A DNA stretch of 64,000 nt from JARBUG01 sp035628915. GTDB lineage: Bacteria > Bacillota > Sulfobacillia > Symbiobacteriales > Symbiobacteriaceae. Location of the stretch: contig DASPIW010000048.1 in NCBI GenBank assembly GCA_035628915.1, forward strand, positions 186,001 to 250,000, written 5' to 3'. Each line of letters begins with the position of its first letter. Positions within the stretch are counted from its first letter, which is position 1. The notes below the pieces were generated by a model. The model was not told the origin of the DNA, ran no database searches, and saw nothing but the letters and a program-made list of their open reading frames with translations. The position numbers were made by a program, and so were the translations under genes. Shown here one piece after another: positions 56,603-64,000 of the stretch.

Positions 56603-58354
56603 ATGCGCAGGACGAAGATCGTGGCGACGGTAGGGCCGGCCAGTGACAAGCCGGAAGTCCTGGTCAAGCTGCTGCAGGCGGGGGTTAACGTTTTCCGTCT
56701 CAACTTCAGCCACGGCACCCAGGAGGAGCACCAGCGGCGCATTGAGTTGATTCGGGAAGTGGGCCGGGGCGTCGGCCGTCCGGTCGCGATCATGATCGAC
56801 CTCAAGGGGCCCGAGATCCGCATCGGCACATTTGAGAACGGGAAAATCGCCTTGAAAGAGGGCGACCCCTTCACGTTGACCACCGTGCAGACGGTCGGCA
56901 ACCAACAGAGAGTCTGGGTGCAGTACCCGGACATTACGAAGGATGTGCCGCCCGGCGGCTACCTGCTCCTGGACGATGGCAACATCACCTTACAGGCTTT
57001 CGACGTGACCGAGACCGAAATCAAAACCAAAGTCATCGTTGGCGGGCCCCTCTCCGACCGCAAGAAAATCAACCTGCCCGGTGTCAAAGTCAGTCTGCCC
57101 CCACTGGCCGACAAGGATATTGCTGATATCCGGTTTGGTGTGCGGCACAACGTGGATTTCATCGCCGGCTCCTTCATCCGCAAAGCGGGCGATGTGCTGG
57201 AAATCCGGCGGGTCATTGAAGAAGCCGGCGGCCATCAGCACATCATCTCCAAAGTTGAGAGCCAGGAAGGGTTCGACGAGCTGGAATCGATCCTGCAGGT
57301 ATCCGACGGCCTGATGGTCGCCCGCGGCGACCTGGGCGTCGAAGTGCCAACCGAAGAAGTTCCCCTCATGCAAAAGTGGATGATTGAGCGCTGCAATCTG
57401 ATGGGTAAGCCGGTCATTACCGCCACCCAGATGCTCGAGTCGATGGTGACCAAACCCCGGCCCACCCGGGCTGAAGCCTCCGATGTGGCCAACGCCATCA
57501 TGGACGGCACGGACGCCATTATGCTCTCCGGCGAGACCGCCGCTGGACAGTACCCCGTTGAGGCCGTCAAAACCATGCATACCATCGCCCAGCGGACCGA
57601 GAACGCCCTCGACTACGAGGGTATCCTCAGCAAAAAGCGCCGCGCAGGGCATCTCGATACGGTCACCGAGGCGATCTCTCACGCCACCGTTACCACCGCC
57701 GCCGACCTGGGCGCTGCGGCCATCGTGTCGGCCACCCGGTCCGGTTTCACCGCCCGCATGGTCTCGAAGTTCCGGCCGTCCTGCCCCATTATCGCCGTCA
57801 CGTCCGACCGGGCCGTGGCGCGCAAGCTGCAGTTGGTCTGGGGCGTCACCACCGTCATCAAGGACGAATCGCACGACACGGACTCCTTGATTGACCGGGC
57901 CGTGGAAGGCGCCCTGGAGTCCGGCATCGTCAAGAACGGTGACCTGGTGGTGATCACGGGCGGCATCCCCGTTGGGGTGCAGGGCTCCACCAACCTGATC
58001 AAGGTCCATACCGTGGCCGATATCCTGGTCAAGGGCACCGGCATCGGCCGGACTCCGGTGACAGGCCGGGTCCGGGTCGTCTTCAGCGAAGCCGACCTGG
58101 GCGAGGTACTGGACGGCGACATTCTGGTCACCCGGTCCACCGACATCGAGTCTATTCCGGCCATGGAAAGGTGCGGCGGCATCATTACGGAGGAAGGCGG
58201 CCTGACGTCGCATGCGGCGGTGGTCGGGCTCTCGCTGGGCAAACCCGTCATCGTCGGCGCCAAGGGCGCCACGAACCGCATCATGGACGGGACGATTGTC
58301 ACGCTGGACGTACAGCACGGCATCGTCCTGCGTGGCAAGGCGACGGTGCGCTAG
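56603..58354 (+). CDS. pyk: Pyruvate kinase with C-terminal PEP-utiliser domain
   Basis: The 583-residue enzyme has the start TKIVATVGPASDKPEVLVKL, the catalytic lysine region IMIDLKGPEIRIG, the metal site VARGDLGVEVPTEEVPLMQK and MLESMVTKPRPTRAEASDVA. After the allosteric domain an extra module of about 100 residues follows, with the GGIITEEGGLTSHAAVVGLS histidine loop of PEP-utilising enzymes, as in Bacillus pyruvate kinase. It makes ATP and pyruvate from PEP. The ATG at 56603 lies 26 bases after pfkA. Confidence 0.95.
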   Translation: MRRTKIVATVGPASDKPEVLVKLLQAGVNVFRLNFSHGTQEEHQRRIELIREVGRGVGRPVAIMIDLKGPEIRIGTFENGKIALKEGDPFTLTTVQTVGNQQRVWVQYPDITKDVPPGGYLLLDDGNITLQAFDVTETEIKTKVIVGGPLSDRKKINLPGVKVSLPPLADKDIADIRFGVRHNVDFIAGSFIRKAGDVLEIRRVIEEAGGHQHIISKVESQEGFDELESILQVSDGLMVARGDLGVEVPTEEVPLMQKWMIERCNLMGKPVITATQMLESMVTKPRPTRAEASDVANAIMDGTDAIMLSGETAAGQYPVEAVKTMHTIAQRTENALDYEGILSKKRRAGHLDTVTEAISHATVTTAADLGAAAIVSATRSGFTARMVSKFRPSCPIIAVTSDRAVARKLQLVWGVTTVIKDESHDTDSLIDRAVEGALESGIVKNGDLVVITGGIPVGVQGSTNLIKVHTVADILVKGTGIGRTPVTGRVRVVFSEADLGEVLDGDILVTRSTDIESIPAMERCGGIITEEGGLTSHAAVVGLSLGKPVIVGAKGATNRIMDGTIVTLDVQHGIVLRGKATVR

Positions 58355-58356
58355 CC

Positions 58357-58761
58357 ATGGCCAAAGTCCTATCAACCATTCGCGTCCGCTACGCCGACAC
58401 CGATGCCATGGGCGTCGTCTATCACGCCAACTACCTGGTCTGGTTCGAAGTGGGACGGGGCGACTTCATGCGGGAAGTCGGGATTCCGTATACCGAGTTT
58501 GAGAAGCGGGGCATTTTTGTGCCCGTCATTGAGGCTCACCTCCATTACAAAGCATCAGGCCGCTACGATGAAGTGTTGACCGTGGAGACGACCGTGGCCG
58601 AGCTGAGCGCGGCGAAAGTCAAGTTCGGCTACCGAATCATGCGGGATGCCGACCTGCTATGCGAAGGCTACACCGTCCATGGGTTCGTCGCAGGCGGGCG
58701 GCCTGTTGCGCTGCCAAAGGCGGCGCCCGACCTGTACGAAGGGCTGCGCGTACATCTGTAA
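58357..58761 (+). CDS. Acyl-CoA thioesterase (YbgC/4HBT hotdog family)
   Basis: The 134-residue hotdog-fold protein has the 4-hydroxybenzoyl-CoA thioesterase motif RVRYADTDAMGVVYHANYLV with the catalytic Asp, and the strand EAHLHYKASGRYDEVLTVET. It should hydrolyse acyl-CoA thioesters. It starts at ATG 58357, two bases after the pyk stop, with no separate ribosome binding site, so translation is coupled. Confidence 0.9.
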   Translation: MAKVLSTIRVRYADTDAMGVVYHANYLVWFEVGRGDFMREVGIPYTEFEKRGIFVPVIEAHLHYKASGRYDEVLTVETTVAELSAAKVKFGYRIMRDADLLCEGYTVHGFVAGGRPVALPKAAPDLYEGLRVHL

Positions 58762-58769
58762 AGTCATGG

Positions 58770-58802
58770 AAGTCCCGAACACCCACCGGTTCGGGACTTT
58801 CG
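58770..58802 (+). terminator. Terminator of the pfkA-pyk-thioesterase operon
   Basis: An 11-bp stem AAGTCCCGAAC / GTTCGGGACTT has a short loop and a T-containing tail. Confidence 0.8.
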
Positions 58803-58980
58803 TCTATCCTCACCGCCTTTTGGTGCATTCGCAGCCGTACTCGCCCCCTGCGCGGGGACGTCTGAAGTTACAGGAAGTGTGTGACCGCCGTCACTACCGC
58901 AGGGTCTAGATTGGTCAATAATGAACGGGACAGACTAAATAGTATGCCGCCCTTACACGGGCCTCGGGAGGAACAGCAGA

Positions 58981-60099
58981 ATGGCCGTAACCCGCGAGCA
59001 GGTTTTGGAAGCTCTCAAATCCGTCAACGATCCGGAGTTGCATCGGGACGTCGTCGAGCTTGACATGGTTAAGGATATCGGCATTGACGGTGGCCATGTC
59101 ACCGTTACGATTAACCTCACTGTCAAGGGCTGCCCCCTCAAGTTCAAATTCGAGCAGGATGTCGAAGCGGCCCTGAAAAAGATTCCCGGCGTGGAGAAGG
59201 TGACCACGCATTTTGGCGCCATGACCGATGCGGAAAAGGCTGCCGTAGCTGCGAAGCTGCGCGGCGGCGGCCCGGCGCAGGCCAATCCGCAGGCTCAGAC
59301 CACCGTAGAACTGGCCAGCCGGACGACCATCATTGGCATCGCTTCCGGCAAGGGCGGTGTCGGCAAGTCGACGACCACCGTCAACCTGGCCGTTGCGCTC
59401 AAGAAGCTCGGCCATGAAGTCGGCATTATCGACGCTGACATATACGGCTTCTCGATTCCCCGCATGATGGGCAACATGGCCCGCCCCGAGCAGCTTGACG
59501 AGTCCACCCTGTTGCCAGTCTGGGCGCACGGTGTGCGGTTCATCTCCGCCGGCTCCCTCGTGCCCGAGGATCAGGCGATCATCTGGCGCGGCCCCATGCT
59601 CGGCAAGATGATCGAGCAGTTCCTTACAAATGTGCAGTGGGGGAAGATTGACTACCTGCTAATCGACCTGCCCCCCGGCACCGGCGATGTGGCCCTGTCC
59701 ATCGCGCAGATGTTGCCCAACACCGACCTCGTCCTCGTCACCACGCCGCAGGCTGCCGCCGCGAACGTCGCCACCCGCGTGGGCACCATGGCCCAGAAGA
59801 CCCACCAGCGGGTTCTGGGAATTGTGGAAAACATGGCGTACTTCATCTGCGACAACTGTGACAAGAAGCATGAGATCTTCGGCAAGGGCGGTGCCCAGGC
59901 GCTGGCGGCCAACCTCGGGACCGACGTGCTGGCGCGCGTTCCTCTGGTGGGCGACGTGCGGCTCGGCTCAGACGTCGGCGATCCTATCGTGGCCGACAAG
60001 GAAGACCATCCGGCCTCGAAAGCATATCTGGAAGCGGCCCGCCAGATTGTCCAGAAGGCTCCCCCCAAAGTATGGTCCGATGAACTCCGGATGCTGTAG
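58981..60099 (+). CDS. Mrp/NBP35-family iron-sulfur cluster carrier ATPase
   Basis: The 372-residue protein has an N-terminal MIP18/DUF59 domain (residues 1-80, EQVLEALKSVNDPELHRDVV). The ParA-like ATPase follows, with the deviant Walker A GKGGVGKSTT (123-132), IDADIYGFSIPRMMG and LIDLPPGTGDVALSI. The C-x-x-C motif CDNC, used to bridge an iron-sulfur cluster between two subunits, is present. It delivers clusters to apoproteins in the cytoplasm. The ATG at 58981 is behind GGGAGGA. Confidence 0.94.
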   Translation: MAVTREQVLEALKSVNDPELHRDVVELDMVKDIGIDGGHVTVTINLTVKGCPLKFKFEQDVEAALKKIPGVEKVTTHFGAMTDAEKAAVAAKLRGGGPAQANPQAQTTVELASRTTIIGIASGKGGVGKSTTTVNLAVALKKLGHEVGIIDADIYGFSIPRMMGNMARPEQLDESTLLPVWAHGVRFISAGSLVPEDQAIIWRGPMLGKMIEQFLTNVQWGKIDYLLIDLPPGTGDVALSIAQMLPNTDLVLVTTPQAAAANVATRVGTMAQKTHQRVLGIVENMAYFICDNCDKKHEIFGKGGAQALAANLGTDVLARVPLVGDVRLGSDVGDPIVADKEDHPASKAYLEAARQIVQKAPPKVWSDELRML

Positions 60100-60116
60100 C
60101 CACTGGCCGCTGACCG

Positions 60117-60150
60117 CCCCTCCGCCTATGCGTTAGGTGGAGGGGTGTTC
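60117..60150 (+). terminator. Terminator after the Mrp gene
   Basis: An 11-bp stem CCCCTCCGCCT / AGGTGGAGGGG with one wobble pair is followed by TGTTC. Confidence 0.75.
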
Positions 60151-60238
60151 TGCCTTTCCCGTGTAGTTTTTACATAGATTGCAGGAGTTTCGGCCTGCGG
60201 GAGATAACACCTCGCAGGAAGAGAGGGGGAAGGAATCC

Positions 60239-60919
60239 GTGAAAGTTGATGTGCTGTATCAGCCCAGCTACTCGCTGGCCGTTGTGACGGTCGACCCCGG
60301 CGAGGAGGTCCATGCCGAATCCGGAGCGATGGTCTCCATGAGCCCCAACATGACGCTGCAGACGGAGATGAAGGGCGGCTTCCTGGGCGCCCTGGGCCGG
60401 TCGGTCCTGGGCGGCGAGTCGTTCTTCACCAGCAAGTACCGGGCCGAGGGCGGACCGGGCGAATTGACACTGGCGCCTTCCCTGCCCGGCGATGTGACGG
60501 TACTGGAACTGCAGGGGCATGTCATGTACCTCAAGTCCGGCGCCTACCTGGCCGGGTCAGGGAATCTGTCCATTGACAGCAAGTGGGGCGGATCGCGGGG
60601 CTTCTTCGGCGGCGGCGGGCTCTTTCTGCTGAGAATCCAGGGGCATGGCCCGCTGATCTTCAACACGTACGGCGCCCTGCACTGGAAACAGCTCGGGCCG
60701 GGCGAGCGGTACGTGGTGGATACGGGGCATGTCGTGGCATTTTCCGACGGCATGGCGTTCCAGGTCAAGAAGGCGGCGACGGGGCTGTGGAACACCCTCG
60801 CCAGCGGCGAAGGACTGGTGTGCGAGTTCACCGGCCCGGGGCTTCTGTACATGCAGACCCGGTCGGAGCAGGCGTTCCTGGGCTGGCTGATTCCGAAGAT
60901 CCCGAGCAAGAGCAGCTAA
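60239..60919 (+). CDS. AIM24/TIGR00266-family protein
   Basis: The 226-residue beta-rich protein has the family pattern: PGEEVHAESGAMVSMSPNMT, GGFLGALGRSVLGGESFF, then FLLRIQGHGPLIFNTYGAL, ERYVVDTGHVVAFSDGM and GEGLVCEFTGPGLLYMQTR. The fold is a double-stranded beta helix trimer. The function of bacterial members is not established. The start is GTG 60239 behind GGGGAAGGA, with a strong terminator after it. Confidence 0.9.
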   Translation: MKVDVLYQPSYSLAVVTVDPGEEVHAESGAMVSMSPNMTLQTEMKGGFLGALGRSVLGGESFFTSKYRAEGGPGELTLAPSLPGDVTVLELQGHVMYLKSGAYLAGSGNLSIDSKWGGSRGFFGGGGLFLLRIQGHGPLIFNTYGALHWKQLGPGERYVVDTGHVVAFSDGMAFQVKKAATGLWNTLASGEGLVCEFTGPGLLYMQTRSEQAFLGWLIPKIPSKSS

Positions 60920-60927
60920 TCACACGG

Positions 60928-60957
60928 AGAGGACCCCTTGGGGGTCCTCTTCTTTTT
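60928..60957 (+). terminator. Strong terminator after the AIM24-like gene
   Basis: A 10-bp stem AGAGGACCCC / GGGGTCCTCT has the loop TTG and the tail TCTTTTTG. Confidence 0.9.
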
Positions 60958-61161
60958 GTAGACGGCGTTTGCTAAGGAAGACTAAATTTCCCTCAACGGC
61001 AAAGTAGCCCTAAATAATTGTGACCCACACTTCGACAATTAGTGTGAAGGGTTCTACCTAAGATGCTAGAATTGTCTATTGGTATGTGTAATCATCGTCA
61101 GTAACCGTCCAAACGGGACGATAGTCCCTTGTTTTCCGCCAGATGGGCCATTGTTCCAAGC
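60958..61161. other. A/T-rich intergenic region upstream of the secreted-protein operon
   Basis: No gene. Short inverted repeats occur (CACACT-N9-AGTGTG near 61025, and GACAATT / AATTGTC around 61034-61076), which could bind a biofilm-type regulator. The composition is much less GC-rich than the flanks. Confidence 0.45.
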
Positions 61162-61190
61162 TAGACATTGATTTAGTACTGACGTATAAT
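61162..61190 (+). promoter_or_regulatory. Promoter of the secreted-protein/SipW operon
   Basis: TAGACA (61162-61167), 17 bases, then a perfect TATAAT (61185-61190), about 70 bases upstream of the first gene. Confidence 0.75.
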
Positions 61191-61261
61191 ATTTTTGGTA
61201 TCATTCTATCCATTTATTACGCCTTCGACAGTTTTTGCGGTTCGAACAGGAGGGCGGGACC

Positions 61262-61786
61262 GTGACGCGAAAGTGGCTCGCTCTGCTCCTGGTGATCCTC
61301 GGTGGCATCGGCCTGATGCCCTACCTGCAGAACACATTGGCGTTGAGCGAGGGATACGTCAAAGGGAATTCCACCGAACAGAGCACATACGCTGTGACAG
61401 CGATCAGCAGCACAAACCAACTGGTAGTCTGCACGTCCCAACCAATTATCGTCCGCCGCGGCAGCCCCCTTTCCGGGGCATTCCGGTGCTGGACCAATTA
61501 CAACGCTCCGATTGACCTTGAGTGGGAACTGGCCGACCCAGCCAACCCGCTAATCCTTTCCGTATCCACCCCCAGTCCCGTTACTTTGCGATCTACCGAC
61601 ACGGGCTTGGCGCTTTGCCGGTCCGCTTCCGTACGGGCGCGCCAGGTAGACCAAGACACAACCGGGACCGTCGTGTTCAGAGGCAAGAGCCCGCTGACAA
61701 CTACGGACTTCTATGTCGAGGTTAACTTCCCGGTCACGGTCACGGTAAAGGTCAAGAACCAGGGAATTGGTTGGAGTTGCCCGTAA
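61262..61786 (+). CDS. Small secreted protein (SipW-linked) 1
   Basis: The 174-residue protein starts at GTG 61262 behind AGGAGGGCGG. It has an export signal (WLALLLVILGGIGLMPYLQ) with a possible cleavage after NTLA. The mature part is beta-rich with three cysteines (VVCTSQP, FRCWTNY, LALCRSA) and ends in VTVTVKVKNQGIGWSCP. The family is not recognised. It is the first gene of an operon that ends with a SipW-type peptidase, so it is a likely substrate. Confidence 0.7.
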   Translation: MTRKWLALLLVILGGIGLMPYLQNTLALSEGYVKGNSTEQSTYAVTAISSTNQLVVCTSQPIIVRRGSPLSGAFRCWTNYNAPIDLEWELADPANPLILSVSTPSPVTLRSTDTGLALCRSASVRARQVDQDTTGTVVFRGKSPLTTTDFYVEVNFPVTVTVKVKNQGIGWSCP

Positions 61787-61799
61787 GGAGAGACGGAAA

Positions 61800-62381
61800 A
61801 TGCGTCTGATGGTCGCACTTGCGATGTTCCTGGCGGCGGTGCTGACCCTGACAAGTACGCTGGCCTTGGAGTCAGCCCAGGTCACAAGCGGCCAGACTGT
61901 GACCGTTACCACGACGGGTAGTGCGCTGCTCGCCCTGACCCCCGGCACCGGCGACGGCAACGCGGCGTCCACTGCCTATGTGTCCGGCACTACCGGAGCC
62001 CTGGTACTTGATTTCACCCGTGGGTACGGCTCCGGTTCGGGATACGCCTTTGCAGCAAACCGTGCGGGCGCGGCCTACAAGGACTTAATCAAGTATAAAG
62101 GTTTATTTAAGATCACCAACAACAGCATGGACACGCAGTGTATTTCAGTCTATGTTCCAGCGGGGAACGCAGCGGATTTGGATGCGGTTTACATTCGAAC
62201 GGCCGGGGAAATCGGGACGGATGGGTGGAAAGTGGCCGGCACCGGGGGTGCCAGGGTTAGTTGCCGTCCGACCGTGACCGCCGGAACGCAGGTCCTGGTT
62301 GATTTCTGGTGGCGTATTTCCACGAGTGAGTCGGGTGTTGGATCTGCTTCCTTCGACGTTTGGGTGGAGGGCAAGCGATAG
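61800..62381 (+). CDS. Small secreted protein (SipW-linked) 2
   Basis: The 193-residue protein starts at ATG 61800 behind TAAGGAGAG, 13 bases after gene 1. A signal (MVALAMFLAAVLTLTSTLAL) precedes a beta-sandwich-like region with GQTVTVTTTGSALLALTPG, the KYKGLFKITNNSMDTQCISV block and a closing VDFWWRIS strand. The F-K-I-T-N-N-S pattern is typical of SipW-processed or DUF1102-like surface proteins. It resembles gene 3 in its signal and first strands, which suggests duplication. Confidence 0.7.
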   Translation: MRLMVALAMFLAAVLTLTSTLALESAQVTSGQTVTVTTTGSALLALTPGTGDGNAASTAYVSGTTGALVLDFTRGYGSGSGYAFAANRAGAAYKDLIKYKGLFKITNNSMDTQCISVYVPAGNAADLDAVYIRTAGEIGTDGWKVAGTGGARVSCRPTVTAGTQVLVDFWWRISTSESGVGSASFDVWVEGKR

Positions 62382-62423
62382 TCCTTTTTTCGGCACGCAA
62401 CTTTTGAAGTGGAGGAAATTGGA

Positions 62424-62933
62424 ATGAAGAGCCGTCTTCTGGGACTCGCAGTTGTGTTGGTTGCTCTTGCAGTTATCATCAATGCCTTGGCCCTACAGCA
62501 AGCGGATATCACAAGTACATTCACTGTATCCGTTGTCGGAAGTGGATCGGCACTCATCGCGATCGCGGCGGATACTGACGGGGCGCAGGACGGTGACATC
62601 GGCGTAGATGATACCACCAGCGGCTACGCCATGCTTACTGTTGACACGGGGCTACAGCCTGGATCCACGTATGTGTTCGAGAAAGCCTTCGAAATTGTTA
62701 ACAACTCTGGCGACACAGTAGATATCACGCTGCCCGCCGACGTCTACCACCCGCAGCAGTCGGGCTACACCGCCAAGGTCAGCTTCGCGGTCGCGTCGGG
62801 TGACAGCCTTAGTGACGTGGTCCCAACGGGAGAAGTGGGCGTGAAGATGACGATTGAGCTAACCAAGGATCATGATGTTTCGGTGGATCCCGAGCTGGAC
62901 TTTGTCATCACGGCCGCCAGAAGCACGCCTTGA
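62424..62933 (+). CDS. Small secreted protein (SipW-linked) 3
   Basis: The 169-residue protein starts at ATG 62424 behind GTGGAGGA. The signal is LLGLAVVLVALAVIINALAL, followed by ADITSTFTVSVVGSGSALIA, an acidic stretch (ADTDGAQDGDIGVDD) and the FEKAFEIVNNSGDTVDITLP block that parallels the corresponding strand of gene 2. No cysteine occurs in the mature part. It is probably secreted and assembled at the surface. Only six bases separate its stop from the peptidase gene. Confidence 0.7.
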   Translation: MKSRLLGLAVVLVALAVIINALALQQADITSTFTVSVVGSGSALIAIAADTDGAQDGDIGVDDTTSGYAMLTVDTGLQPGSTYVFEKAFEIVNNSGDTVDITLPADVYHPQQSGYTAKVSFAVASGDSLSDVVPTGEVGVKMTIELTKDHDVSVDPELDFVITAARSTP

Positions 62934-62939
62934 TGATCT

Positions 62940-64000
62940 ATGATCAGCCGTGTCATCAACACCATCATATGGCTGCTGGTGGCCGGCAGCGTGGCCATCA
63001 TTCTGGGCGGTCTCTCTGGCCGCCCAGTCCTCTTGGCAGCCGTACCAACCGGTTCCATGGTCCCGGTTCTGAACCCGGGCGACATGATTCCCGTGGTTCC
63101 CTACTTTGGCGGAACGCTTGAATTGCATGACATCATCGTCTTCCGGACAGAGAAGGACACCAACTGGATTGTCCACCGGATTGTGGCCGGAGACAATGAG
63201 CTGGGGTTCGCTACACGTGGCGATGCAAACCGCCAAAACGACCCATACCGGGTCTTTCCGGACGACGTGGTCGGCACCGTGCCTCAGATCGGCACCAAGG
63301 CGCTTCGCATCCCGCGGGTCGGTCTGCTCAGTCTTGAACGCAGTCCCCTTTCCAACCCCCTGGTCGCCGGCGTCGCACTGATTTTTGGCATGTACTTGAT
63401 TGCCTCCGACGCGCGGGCGGGCCTAAGGGTCGTTCGTGGAAGCTTCCGGATTGGGCGGCTGGCCCAAAAGCGCCCTTCCCCGAGGGTAACGCTTGGTCTA
63501 TATATTGGGCTTGTGCTAGCCACCTACGTCATTACGGCGGCGACCCAGTGGACGCTTGGGAGCGAGCAGGTCACAAAATATCGGGTGGTCGAGAGCAAGA
63601 GCACGAACATTCGGCTGAAGGACCTGTACTACCTTACGCAGACCAAGAGTGAGAATATCACCTTTAAGAATCCTTCGCCGCTGCCTCTGGTGGTCGGACT
63701 GGGGTCGGACGATCAGGACGCCGTGTGGGACTCAGAATGGTTTCTCCTCTGGCCTGGTTCCGAACGACAGGTGGCCCTATCGATTACCGCACGATCGCTT
63801 GGAAATCATGAGGTGCGCCTGAAGCAGGCGGTCTACCTTCCCTTCCTGCCCCTTGATGTAATCCGGGCACTTTCTGCCACTGATTGGCACTTGCCGATCT
63901 TTATGGTCAGCCTGGTCCCCGTTCTCGTCATTGTTCTGGTCGCCGCGTCGGATGACCGGGTGTGGACCGAAATGCACCACATGAAACTCGCTCTAGACTT
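62940..64000 (+). CDS. sipW: SipW-type (ER-like) signal peptidase I with C-terminal extension, partial
   Basis: The frame starts at ATG 62940 and is still open at the window end (over 350 residues). After a first membrane helix (IIWLLVAGSVAIILGG) come the catalytic Ser39 in PTGSMVPVLNPGD and His79 in WIVHRIV, with GDAN later. A histidine replaces the usual lysine, as in SipW and the eukaryotic ER peptidase. A normal SipW ends after one more helix. Here there are helices at about 138-157 and 181-200, an outer domain of about 110 residues (KYRVVESKSTNIRLKDLYYL and on) and a further helix near 320-338. It should process the three upstream secreted proteins. Confidence 0.88.
   Translation, partial: MISRVINTIIWLLVAGSVAIILGGLSGRPVLLAAVPTGSMVPVLNPGDMIPVVPYFGGTLELHDIIVFRTEKDTNWIVHRIVAGDNELGFATRGDANRQNDPYRVFPDDVVGTVPQIGTKALRIPRVGLLSLERSPLSNPLVAGVALIFGMYLIASDARAGLRVVRGSFRIGRLAQKRPSPRVTLGLYIGLVLATYVITAATQWTLGSEQVTKYRVVESKSTNIRLKDLYYLTQTKSENITFKNPSPLPLVVGLGSDDQDAVWDSEWFLLWPGSERQVALSITARSLGNHEVRLKQAVYLPFLPLDVIRALSATDWHLPIFMVSLVPVLVIVLVAASDDRVWTEMHHMKLALD

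Noticed and set aside
1..64000. CRISPR arrays, rRNA or tRNA genes, insertion sequences with transposases
   Set aside because: No regularly spaced repeats, RNA gene signatures or DDE transposase motifs were recognised anywhere in the window.

Overview
The window comes from a GC-rich, endospore-forming Firmicute. The best guess is a Symbiobacterium-type lineage. Spore-coat genes (CotSA-like glycosyltransferase, YheC/D-type ATP-grasp protein, short CotE-like protein), a SipW-type signal peptidase next to small secreted proteins, purine-rich ribosome binding sites and frequent GTG/TTG starts all point to Gram-positive spore formers. Tryptophanase, MccA/MccB, GlpD with a leader terminator and the PfkA-Pyk pair fit the same group. 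No rRNA, tRNA or CRISPR array was seen.

Layout. 1-2.5 kb: end of a B12-binding methylmalonyl-CoA mutase subunit, MeaB chaperone and an acyl-CoA dehydrogenase. 2.8-7.4 kb, minus strand: alpha/beta hydrolase, two unknown proteins (one apparently frameshifted), a VWA lipoprotein and a GNAT enzyme. 7.5-13.7 kb: paired amidohydrolases (one with degraded metal ligands), glycerophosphodiesterase, MccA/MccB transsulfuration pair, a structured leader and a second GNAT enzyme. 13.7-16.0 kb: foreign-looking strip with a DNA alkylation repair enzyme, a tyrosine integrase remnant and two stem-loop repeats. 16.0-23.2 kb: receiver-like protein, TPR membrane protein, chemoreceptor-like protein, TatA, DapA-family aldolase, copper amine oxidase-like domain protein and YitT.

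23.2-34.7 kb is a regulated amino-acid catabolism region. A PAS/sigma-54 activator precedes tryptophanase, which has a clear -24/-12 promoter and inverted-repeat activator sites. A TyrR-like ACT/PAS/AAA+ activator lies upstream of methionine gamma-lyase, which also has a -24/-12 promoter. Between them lie CopZ and an FmdB zinc ribbon protein with matching CsoR-like operators. 34.8-38.7 kb: unknown secreted protein, AbgA-type peptidase, DUF2236 protein and a small unknown protein.

38.7-44.7 kb is a spore-coat glycan and assembly cluster: Ugd on the minus strand, then nucleotidyltransferase, CotSA-like glycosyltransferase, epimerase, YheC/D and CotE-like on the plus strand. 44.9-50.8 kb: Nudix hydrolase, NRAMP transporter with a Fur box, a lone large serine recombinase and several small unknown proteins. 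50.8-55.0 kb: GlpD with a leader attenuator, a Tat-signal GH1 beta-glucosidase with two spaced LacI-type palindromes, and purine nucleoside phosphorylase. 55.4-60.9 kb: PfkA, pyruvate kinase, thioesterase, Mrp ATPase and an AIM24-like protein. 61.2-64 kb: three small secreted proteins followed by an extended SipW-type signal peptidase that runs off the window.

All calls are by eye from sequence; no search was run.
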